Of a DNA stretch of 6,162 nucleotides, positions 1 through 5,813 are shown piece by piece. The translations under genes were made by a program, and so were the position numbers. This DNA is from JBCCWR01 sp039193385 (GTDB lineage Bacteria > Verrucomicrobiota > Verrucomicrobiia > Methylacidiphilales > JBCCWR01): NCBI GenBank assembly GCA_039193385.1, contig JBCCWR010000129.1, positions 1 through 6,162 of the forward strand. The letters run 5' to 3'. The notes under the pieces are model-generated. The model saw only the letters and a list, made by a program, of their open reading frames with translations, did no database searches and was not told the DNA's origin. Position 1 is the stretch's first letter, and each line of letters begins with the position of its first letter.

Positions 1-33
1 ATTAAAGAATAAATTTTAGATTAATAAAAAACT

Positions 34-1746
34 ATGGAAGTGCTGCATTGGACCATCCTGATGGTGGTCATTAGTTTTGTAATATACATTGGCATTGCTA
101 TCTGGGCTCGAGCCGGTTCAACTCATGAATTTTATGTAGCAGGTGGTGGCGTTCCACCCCTAGCTAATGGTATGGCAACGGCGGCGGATTGGATGTCAGC
201 TGCGTCTTTTATTTCAATGGCTGGACTTATTTCGTTTATGGGGCGAGATGGTTCCGTTTATCTCATGGGTTGGACAGGAGGATATGTTTTATTGGCATTA
301 CTACTGGCACCTTATCTGCGGAAGTTTGGTAAATTTACTGTGCCTGATTTTGTGGGAGATCGTTATTATTCCAAAACAGCACGTGTTGTGGCCATTCTCT
401 GTGCGATTTTTGTTTCATTCACTTATGTAGCCGGACAGATGCGCGGTGTGGGTGTTGTTTTTGCCCGTTTCCTTGAGGTAGATATAAATATGGGTGTTGT
501 CGTAGGCATGCTCATTGTTTTTATTTATGCCGTTCTAGGAGGAATGAAGGGCATTACCTACACCCAGGTGGCGCAGTACTGCGTGCTTATTTTTGCTTAT
601 CTGGTACCAGCTATCTTTATCTCGCTTATGCTAACCAGTAATCCACTACCCCAGCTAGGCTTTGGCGGAACACTTACCGATGAGCCAGGCGTTTATCTCC
701 TGGATAAACTCGATGGGCTAAATCAAGAACTAGGTTTTGCAGCGTACACAGATGGAACAAAATCAACCATAGATGTGTTTTTTATTGTCATGGCCCTTAT
801 GGTTGGAACCGCAGGGTTACCTCACATCATTGTTCGCTTCTACACCGTACCTAATGTAGCCAAGGCGCGTATTTCTGCTTTCTGGGCCTTACTATTTATT
901 GCACTACTTTATACGACAGCTCCAGCAGTTGGTGCCTTCGCTCGAACAAACCTTCTTCAAACTATTTCAAATGCACACTATGCCGAGGTGCCTGGCTGGT
1001 TTAAAACCTGGGAAGATACCGGGCTGATTCAATTTGCTGATAAGAACAACGATGGCCGCATTCAGTATTATAACGACAAGAGCAAGGATACTGATTTTCT
1101 TGCTAAGGCTGAAGCTCTAGGTTGGAAGGGCAATGAACTGAAGATTGACCGGGATATCATGGTTCTGGCCAATCCTGAAATCGCAAAATTACCGAACTGG
1201 ATTATTGGTCTTGTTGCAGCAGGTGGTTTAGCTGCTGCTTTATCGACGGCTGCGGGACTCCTGCTGGTTATATCGACAGCCATCGCTCATGATTTGGTTA
1301 AGAAAACCATCAAACCAGATCTTTCGGATAAAACCGAGTTACTCATAGCACGTATAGCTGCGGGCCTGGCCGTTGCAGTCGCCGGATTAGCTGGCATCAA
1401 TCCCCCAGGCTTTGTCGCACAGGTGGTCGCATTTGCTTTTGGATTAGCTGCAGCTTCGTTCTTCCCTGCAATTGTTTTGGGTATTTTCTACAAGCGGATG
1501 AATAGAGAAGGAGCTATCTCTGGAATGGTCATAGGCTTACTCTTTACGACAGGCTATATCTGCTACTTCAAATTCATAAATCCTGATGCAAATAATCCGG
1601 CGCACTGGTGGTTTGGTGTCTCCCCGGAAGGTATTGGTACTTTAGGGATGTTGATCAATGTCGTCGTAGCCATGGTCGTCTGTCATTTAACACCAGCACC
1701 ACCCAAAGATGTGCAAGATATCGTCGAAGCCATTCGAGTGCCCTAG
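34..1746 (+). CDS. Sodium:solute symporter (SSS family, VC_2705-type subfamily)
   Basis: Inner-membrane, probably Na+-coupled importer of a small organic solute, likely a carboxylate such as acetate; the sequence does not fix the substrate. The 570 residues are full length. Hallmarks seen are the TM1 region with ADWMSAASFISMAG (51-64), GGMKGITYTQVAQY (169-182), IVRFYTVPN (266-274), and the TM8 stretch GLAAALSTAAGLLLVIST (398-415), whose Ser/Thr residues match the Na2 sodium-site region of LeuT-fold symporters, followed by AHD (418-420). A long polar segment at about 302-388 contains an EF-hand-like loop, DKNNDGRIQYYN (336-347), and NELKIDRDIMVLANPEI. I recall this segment as characteristic of the subfamily that includes Vibrio VC_2705. 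The ATG at 34 gives the usual short N-terminus before TM1. The leader is AT-rich with no Shine-Dalgarno. Relatives often follow a small DUF4212 subunit gene; that position lies outside the window. The next gene is convergent. Family is nearly certain, substrate is not. Confidence 0.93.
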   Translation: MEVLHWTILMVVISFVIYIGIAIWARAGSTHEFYVAGGGVPPLANGMATAADWMSAASFISMAGLISFMGRDGSVYLMGWTGGYVLLALLLAPYLRKFGKFTVPDFVGDRYYSKTARVVAILCAIFVSFTYVAGQMRGVGVVFARFLEVDINMGVVVGMLIVFIYAVLGGMKGITYTQVAQYCVLIFAYLVPAIFISLMLTSNPLPQLGFGGTLTDEPGVYLLDKLDGLNQELGFAAYTDGTKSTIDVFFIVMALMVGTAGLPHIIVRFYTVPNVAKARISAFWALLFIALLYTTAPAVGAFARTNLLQTISNAHYAEVPGWFKTWEDTGLIQFADKNNDGRIQYYNDKSKDTDFLAKAEALGWKGNELKIDRDIMVLANPEIAKLPNWIIGLVAAGGLAAALSTAAGLLLVISTAIAHDLVKKTIKPDLSDKTELLIARIAAGLAVAVAGLAGINPPGFVAQVVAFAFGLAAASFFPAIVLGIFYKRMNREGAISGMVIGLLFTTGYICYFKFINPDANNPAHWWFGVSPEGIGTLGMLINVVVAMVVCHLTPAPPKDVQDIVEAIRVP

Positions 1747-1767
1747 GGTGCCCTAAGGTGCCCTAAA
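1738..1767 (+). repeat. Three tandem copies of a 10-bp unit across the symporter stop
   Basis: The unit gtgcccta plus two purines occurs three times back to back, at 1738-1747 (gtgccctagg), 1748-1757 (gtgccctaag) and 1758-1767 (gtgccctaaa). The first copy encodes the last two residues (Val-Pro) and the TAG stop. Because the period is 10, the copies put stop codons in all three forward frames (TAG at 1744, TAA at 1754, TAA at 1764). TAGGG at 1744-1748 can also pair with CCCTA at 1761-1765, but no T-run follows, so this is not a convincing terminator. Slipped-strand duplication is a likely origin (inference). Confidence 0.85.
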
Positions 1768-1845
1768 GCTTTGCGTAATTAATCCTCATAATGCAATAGC
1801 GACACGACCCTCTGTGCATCATGCGGGATAAAATAAATATCTCTA

Positions 1846-2817
1846 TCAGCCGGTCTCTTTCGAAGATCCTGAACAGAACCTAGCTACTCGAGTTAATAAT
1901 GGAATAAAAGGTAAAACAATCAGAGCATTCAACAAGTTGAAGCATGTATGAAAAAGCGCCAACTTAGCCGCCTCATTGAGATTAAAGGAATGAATAATGG
2001 ATGCGATGAAAGGTAAAGGCAGAAATACCCAAAGCACACCAAACACGTTAAATAGACTATGTATCCATGCCGCTTGTTTTGCAGCTGTATTCTGATTAAT
2101 AGAGGCTAGCTGTGCTGTAATTGTTGTTCCTATATTTTCTCCTAATACAATGGACATAGCTTGCGGAAGATCTATCCAACCTTTGGCTAATAAGGCGATT
2201 GTTATAGTCCCTGCTACAGATGAGGATTGCACAACAAAAGTCAGTAGAATGCCAAAAACAATTAGAATAATATAAGTAGTATATCCCTGACCGGTAAAAT
2301 TCTGTAAAAAACTAAAGAGTGCGGTGTTAGATTTTACATCTGGCACAGACATCTTTAAAAAACCTAGCCCCAGGAGTAGAATGCAGAAACCTAGAATAAA
2401 GTTTCCTATTTTTTTATACTTCTCACGCTTTGAAAAAATTAATGGTAGTGCAAGTGCTATAATAGGTAGTGCTAGATTCGATAGGCTCACTTTATAACCT
2501 ATAAAAGATACAATCCAGAAAGTAACCGTTGTGCCTAAATTTGCGCCTAAAATGACCCCAGCTGCCTGTATCACAGTGAGTAGTCCTGCGCTAACGAGTC
2601 CTACTAATATGACAGTCGTTACAGATGATGACTGAATGAGAGCAGTCACTCCAAATCCTGTGATAAATCCTCTTACGGAAGTGTTTGAGGAATTTTGTAG
2701 TAGTAACTTAAAACGTGGTCCGGCTGCATCATGCAACGACTGCGTCATCAATTGCACACCGAAAAGAAAAAGTCCAAGGCTCCCAATAATCTCTAGAATC
2801 TGCATCACATGTGTCAT
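1846..2817 (-). CDS. Na/Pi cotransporter family protein, short form without PhoU domain
   Basis: Predicted inner-membrane sodium-dependent phosphate transporter of the NaPi-II (SLC34-like) family. Numbered from the chosen start, it has the duplicated family signature: QSSS at 62-65 in LIQSSSVTTVILV and again at 197-200 in VVQSSSVAGTITIA. Each is followed by a matching loop, GANLGTTVT (91-99) and GENIGTTIT (226-234). HSLFN and HTCFN motifs lie near the end. The N-terminus ILEIIGSLGLFLFGVQLM is typical. At about 323 residues it holds only the transport core; many bacterial relatives exceed 500 residues because of a C-terminal PhoU-like domain. The frame stops at TGA (1848-1846), and only about 100 bp separate it from the convergent symporter gene, so the missing domain is not hidden behind a frameshift. 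Possible starts are 2841, 2817 and 2805. I chose 2817 because it gives the usual few residues before the first helix and leaves room for a leader after the TATAAT box. Transport of phosphate is by family only. Confidence 0.88.
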   Translation of the reverse strand: MTHVMQILEIIGSLGLFLFGVQLMTQSLHDAAGPRFKLLLQNSSNTSVRGFITGFGVTALIQSSSVTTVILVGLVSAGLLTVIQAAGVILGANLGTTVTFWIVSFIGYKVSLSNLALPIIALALPLIFSKREKYKKIGNFILGFCILLLGLGFLKMSVPDVKSNTALFSFLQNFTGQGYTTYIILIVFGILLTFVVQSSSVAGTITIALLAKGWIDLPQAMSIVLGENIGTTITAQLASINQNTAAKQAAWIHSLFNVFGVLWVFLPLPFIASIIHSFNLNEAAKLALFHTCFNLLNALIVLPFIPLLTRVARFCSGSSKETG

Positions 2818-2841
2818 ATATATGTCTTTTATAAGACACAT
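2809..2841 (-). promoter_or_regulatory. Nested inverted repeats at the Na/Pi gene start
   Basis: On the plus strand ATGTGTC (2809-2815) is an exact inverted repeat of GACACAT (2835-2841). Within it, TGTCTT (2823-2828) and AAGACA (2833-2838) form a perfect 6-bp stem with a TTAT loop. CATATATATG (2815-2824) and CACATGTG (2806-2813) are further perfect palindromes. In the transcript the 6-bp hairpin would sit directly before the ATG at 2817, and the outer arm would overlap the first codons. It may be an operator or an mRNA structure controlling initiation. The symmetry is seen directly; the function is inference. Confidence 0.45.
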
Positions 2842-2849
2842 AGACTGGG

Positions 2850-2855
2850 ATTATA
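2850..2855 (-). promoter_or_regulatory. Candidate -10 box (TATAAT) for the Na/Pi gene
   Basis: The minus strand reads a perfect TATAAT here, in the roughly 60-bp gap after the SUI1 gene. It would place transcription start near 2843 and give a leader of about 25 nt to the ATG at 2817. No good -35 hexamer is seen at 16-18 bp (the best is close to AACTTT), so the promoter is either weak, activator-dependent or spurious. If real, it lets the Na/Pi gene be expressed apart from the upstream glyQS-methyltransferase-SUI1 genes. Confidence 0.4.
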
Positions 2856-2901
2856 TTCTTTTTTAGAAGGATAAAGTTTGTTTCCTCTCGATCTACAAGA
2901 C

Positions 2902-3309
2902 TTAAGTTACGCCAACCACCCTGTATCCTTCTTTCTCAAGGAAACTGCGAATAGGTGCAGGTTGATTGCCTTGAATTTCAATTTCACGATTTTTAACCGT
3001 ACCGCCTGTGCCACATTGTTTGCGCAAGCTGCGAGCGATGCTTTCGATTTCTTCATCACCAATTTCTCCAGGAAATTCACTCACGATGATGACAGCCTTA
3101 CCACCACGATGGGCCGTTTCTCTACGTAATACGACGCGACCTTTTTTAGCATGAGATACTTTATCTTCTTTAAGCTTTTTCACAGGAACGTCTGTCGTTC
3201 CTTCAGGTAAAGAGGATGTATCGAGAGAGCCAAGCTGATCGAAAGCATTATTCAAACTGCCACCGAAAGATGATTGGGATATATCGATTTTCTGTTTTTT
3301 CTTTCCCAT
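2902..3309 (-). CDS. SUI1/eIF1-family translation initiation factor (YciH-like)
   Basis: Cytoplasmic homolog of eukaryotic eIF1, which acts in start-codon selection on the small ribosomal subunit; E. coli YciH is the best-known bacterial member. From the ATG at 3309 the protein has 135 residues. The SUI1 domain occupies about 57-133: GRVVLRRETAHRGGK (57-71), the basic turn CGTGGTV (99-105), REIEIQG (108-114), and the terminal helix and strand ending in YRVVGV. Residues 1-56 form a low-complexity, Lys/Ser/Gly-rich, probably disordered N-terminal tail longer than in YciH, similar to what I recall from Verrucomicrobiota. An upstream in-frame TTG at 3372 would add 21 residues, but the chosen ATG starts at the usual MGKKKQK-type sequence. 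Neither start has a Shine-Dalgarno. The gene lies 84 bp downstream of the methyltransferase stop and may share its transcript. The physiological role of bacterial SUI1 proteins is not well settled. Confidence 0.9.
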   Translation of the reverse strand: MGKKKQKIDISQSSFGGSLNNAFDQLGSLDTSSLPEGTTDVPVKKLKEDKVSHAKKGRVVLRRETAHRGGKAVIIVSEFPGEIGDEEIESIARSLRKQCGTGGTVKNREIEIQGNQPAPIRSFLEKEGYRVVGVT

Positions 3310-3342
3310 GATTTTGGTGGTAGCCAATTTAAACTTATTAGG

Positions 3343-3359
3343 ATCAACAATCGATTGAT
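3343..3359. other. Dyad-symmetric element upstream of the SUI1 gene
   Basis: A perfect 10-bp palindrome CAATCGATTG (3348-3357) overlaps a 5-bp inverted repeat, ATCAA (3343-3347) with TTGAT (3355-3359). It sits in the 84-bp gap between the methyltransferase and SUI1 genes, 34 bp before the SUI1 ATG. It could be a protein-binding site, but palindromes of this length also arise by chance. No convincing promoter hexamers flank it, although TTGCCA on the minus strand near 3367-3372 resembles a -35 box. Confidence 0.25.
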
Positions 3360-3393
3360 GCCTTAGTGGCAATGAAGATACATTTTTTAAAAC

Positions 3394-4158
3394 TTATTTT
3401 CTCACCCAGATACTCGCTTGAGCGACGGACCACTGAAACTTACGCACATGCTCACGAATGAGAAAAGGCATGTCACGCACTTCGTCAAACTCAAAGTCAC
3501 TCTTAAGTTTGTTCTGTAACCCTTCTAGCGTGGTTATTTCTTTTTTACCTCCAAGCCATTTCTCCGTAGGGGTGAATTCTTCCATCCATGTATAGGGTGA
3601 TGTAATCACAAGTGTACCACCAGCTTTTATAATACCAGATAACCGAGTCAGACATGCCTCCGGCTCCGGTAGACGATCAATAAGGTTTGCCATGAGCACA
3701 ATGTCAAAGTCACTCAAATGATCACGTAAATCACAGGCATCTCCTTGTTCAAAATTGACTCGGCTCCGTTCAATATCTACAGGCGCTGTAGCAAGCAATG
3801 ATGTATTAAGACTACCTTCATCAGTCCGCTTATACTCAAGCTGTCCATGCTCTTTTAAATGACTGGCTGCTTTTACAAAGCTTTCTGAGAAGTCAATGCC
3901 GATGACTTCTTTACAGCTACGAGCCAGCTCAAAGCTGGAGCGCCCCACGGCACAACCCAGATCAAGCGCTCGCAAATTAACAGGCAATGGATCATCAGAA
4001 TTCTTTGCCGCAGCCTGGAGGCAAAGTTCCGCACAACGCTTGGGGTAATCCAGAGCACTGACAGGGCCAAAGTCATAAGGTAAGATTTCATGAGCACTGC
4101 CATAATGAAACAGTAAATACTGGTCGAGCAACTCACGCGTCTCATACGTTTTATTCAT
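3394..4158 (-). CDS. Putative 4-mercaptohistidine N1-methyltransferase (OvoA C-terminal type)
   Basis: SAM-dependent class I methyltransferase of 254 residues, resembling the C-terminal domain of OvoA, which methylates the imidazole of 4-mercaptohistidine in the last step of ovothiol A synthesis. Seen in order: an N-terminal YETRELLDQYLLFHYG (5-20); SAM motif I, ALDLGCAVGR (64-73); the acidic ribose-binding region GIDFS (87-91); GDACDL (139-144); MANLIDRLP (156-164); SPYTWMEEFTP (187-197); WLGG (201-204); and FLIREHVRKFQWS (232-244). These match the OvoA tail over its whole length, not just the SAM fold. The DinB-like/sulfatase-modifying-like sulfoxide synthase half of OvoA is absent, so this is a separate one-domain enzyme. 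Its ATG lies one base after the glyQS stop (TAACATG), suggesting translational coupling; no separate Shine-Dalgarno is seen. Ovothiol synthesis would need partner enzymes encoded elsewhere. Fold is certain, substrate likely but unproven. Confidence 0.85.
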   Translation of the reverse strand: MNKTYETRELLDQYLLFHYGSAHEILPYDFGPVSALDYPKRCAELCLQAAAKNSDDPLPVNLRALDLGCAVGRSSFELARSCKEVIGIDFSESFVKAASHLKEHGQLEYKRTDEGSLNTSLLATAPVDIERSRVNFEQGDACDLRDHLSDFDIVLMANLIDRLPEPEACLTRLSGIIKAGGTLVITSPYTWMEEFTPTEKWLGGKKEITTLEGLQNKLKSDFEFDEVRDMPFLIREHVRKFQWSVAQASIWVRK

Positions 4159-4159
4159 G

Positions 4160-5728
4160 TTAAGCAGTCATTTCACTCAGAAGTTTTACCTTAAGTTCCT
4201 CAATACTGATACGCTCCTGTTTCATCGAGTCACGGTAGCGCAGAGTCACAGTATCTTTCTTACCCTTATCTTCTCCATCTTCAACGCCTTCAAGCGTCTC
4301 AAAGTCAATGGTTACGCCAAATGGAGTACCTACTTCATCTTGACGACGGTAACGGCGACCGATAGCGCCAGCCTCATCATAAAACGTTGTCAGGTGAGGA
4401 CGCAGCATAGCTTCGACTTCCCTGGCTTTCTCTACCAGCTCCGGCTTGTTTTTAAGTAAAGGGAAAATACCGACTTTAATCGGTGCAATGCCAGGCGAGA
4501 ACCGTAAGACCGTGCGAACTTCGATCTTACCCTTATCATTTTTGACTTCTTCTTCATCAAAGGCTTCACAAATAACGGCCAGCGTGGTTCTATCAACGCC
4601 AGCACTCGGTTCAACTACATGAGGTATGTATTTTTTCTTGGTCTCTTCGTCAAAGTATTCAAGGGGCTTGCCCGATGCTTCCTGATGCTTGGTTAAGTCA
4701 TAATTTGTGCGGTAGGCTATACCTTCCAGCTCCTGAATCCCAAAGGGAAACTCATACTCCAAATCATATGTCTTTTTAGAATAGAAAGCCCGGTCTTCCT
4801 CAGGAACATCCAGAATGTGAATTTTCTTACGAGGCACACCGATAGATTCATACCACTTCAGACGTTCTTCTAACCAGTGTTCACACCATTCAAACCCGCT
4901 ATCCGGCTTAACAAAAAACTCTATTTCCATCTGCTCAAACTCACGAGAACGAAAAGTGAAGTTACGCGGGTTAATTTCATTACGGAAGGCCTTCCCTATT
5001 TGTGCAATACCAAAGGGCAACTTCATACGTGATGTATCAAGGACATTCTTGAATTGCACAAACATTGCCTGGGCTGTTTCAGGTCGCAGGTAGGTGGCAT
5101 TGGCATCATCTTGCAGAGGACCAACGTAGGTCTTAAACATGAGATTAAATTCACGCGGCTCGGTCAGCAAACTTCCATTTTCAGGATTAAATTGTGTGCT
5201 GTCTTTAACTTCCTCTGTTGTCTCGCCCAGCAGTTCGAGGCTCTTAAACTTGCTGGGATCTTTTAACCCGCGAGCATAGAATTGTTTAGCCGTCTTGCGC
5301 GCTTTATTGGCATCTTCTCCCTTTTTAGCCAGGACGGAGTAGGGCGTATTTTTCTCAAAATCGAGTTCGTCGGACTTAGCGCCCGTGTAACTATAGACAG
5401 TGCCAGATTGTGGTTCGATCTGATCTGCACGGAAACGTTGATTGGTTAGCAAACAATCGACCATAGGATCAGAGAAAGTGTCTTCATGACCTGAGGCCTT
5501 CCAGACAGCGCGGTTCATAAGGATGGCCCCATCCATGCCCACAATGTCATCGCGCAGTTGGGTCACAGCTCGCCACCAGTGATCCTTTATGTTCTTCTTG
5601 AGTTGAGAGCCCAGAGGTCCATAATCCCACGCTCCATTTAAACCTCCGTAAATTTCCGAGGATTGAAAAATAAAACCGCGCCTTTTACAAAGAGCAACGA
5701 TCTTGTCCATGAGTGAATTGTCAGCCAT
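4160..5728 (-). CDS. glyQS: Glycine--tRNA ligase, homodimeric class II type
   Basis: Cytoplasmic enzyme that charges tRNA-Gly with glycine using ATP. The 522 residues are full length for the homodimeric (archaeal/eukaryal-like) type, not the two-subunit GlyQ/GlyS type. Seen in order: KRRGFIFQSSEIYGG (15-29) and WDYGPLG (34-40); motif 1 near AVWKASGHEDTFSDP (74-88); an insertion of about 97-210 with one nearby Cys (C92) rather than paired zinc-type cysteines; YLRPETAQ (213-220); motif 2, FRNEINPRNFTFRSREFEQ (248-266); motif 3, EPSAGVDRTTLA (373-384); and an anticodon-binding domain from about 412, including GAIGRRYRRQDEVGTPF (454-470). The ATG at 5728 gives the expected N-terminus just before KRRGF. 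The leader is AT-rich with no Shine-Dalgarno, and I see no T-box-like structure in the short upstream gap. It is the first gene of the minus-strand run, with the methyltransferase immediately downstream. Confidence 0.97.
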   Translation of the reverse strand: MADNSLMDKIVALCKRRGFIFQSSEIYGGLNGAWDYGPLGSQLKKNIKDHWWRAVTQLRDDIVGMDGAILMNRAVWKASGHEDTFSDPMVDCLLTNQRFRADQIEPQSGTVYSYTGAKSDELDFEKNTPYSVLAKKGEDANKARKTAKQFYARGLKDPSKFKSLELLGETTEEVKDSTQFNPENGSLLTEPREFNLMFKTYVGPLQDDANATYLRPETAQAMFVQFKNVLDTSRMKLPFGIAQIGKAFRNEINPRNFTFRSREFEQMEIEFFVKPDSGFEWCEHWLEERLKWYESIGVPRKKIHILDVPEEDRAFYSKKTYDLEYEFPFGIQELEGIAYRTNYDLTKHQEASGKPLEYFDEETKKKYIPHVVEPSAGVDRTTLAVICEAFDEEEVKNDKGKIEVRTVLRFSPGIAPIKVGIFPLLKNKPELVEKAREVEAMLRPHLTTFYDEAGAIGRRYRRQDEVGTPFGVTIDFETLEGVEDGEDKGKKDTVTLRYRDSMKQERISIEELKVKLLSEMTA

Positions 5729-5813
5729 ATTTTTATGTTGTTGAAATTTTGAGTGGATATTGATAGCTGGAAGTCTGACGGATGCCTACCTAAATCTCAG
5801 CAGAATAAGTTAA
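5729..5813. promoter_or_regulatory. Divergent promoter region, glyQS / AsmA-like gene
   Basis: This 85-bp gap separates divergently read starts, so promoters for both directions should lie here or overlap the genes. For glyQS (minus), TAGGCA (5788-5783) and TATCAA (5765-5760) are 17 bp apart, each 4 of 6 to consensus, and would give a leader of about 25-30 nt. For the plus gene, TTGAAA (5741-5746) resembles a -35 box, but no good -10 follows at normal spacing. The gap is too short for a T-box riboswitch. The arrangement is certain, the hexamers are weak. Confidence 0.35.

Noticed and set aside
167..430. Open frame of 87 codons on the plus strand
   Set aside because: It lies wholly within the symporter gene in another frame and has no family-like sequence.
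1068..1283. Minus-strand open frame of 71 codons
   Set aside because: It is antisense to well-conserved symporter sequence (EF-hand-like loop to TM8), so it is a shadow of that gene.
1768..1845. Bidirectional terminator between the convergent genes
   Set aside because: The best stem, GCAT/ATGC near 1817-1825, has a one-base loop and no T-run; CCC/GGG around it is too short to support a call.
2636..3129. Two plus-strand open frames (2636-2866 and 2878-3129)
   Set aside because: They are antisense to the Na/Pi and SUI1 genes, whose conserved motifs explain the sequence.
3310..3372. Longer SUI1 protein starting at TTG 3372
   Set aside because: The frame is open, but the extra 21 residues do not resemble the family, and the ATG at 3309 begins a typical MGKKKQK N-terminus.
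3873..4145. Second minus-strand frame of 90 codons inside the methyltransferase
   Set aside because: It overlaps SAM motif I in another frame and has no recognisable pattern.
4157..5266. Frames at 4157-4459 (+), 4432-4614 (-) and 5054-5266 (+)
   Set aside because: All fall within the glycyl-tRNA synthetase gene, which is intact and conserved across these positions.
5729..5813. T-box riboswitch upstream of glyQS
   Set aside because: The gap to the divergent gene is only 85 bp, and neither a T-box core sequence nor a terminator hairpin is visible.
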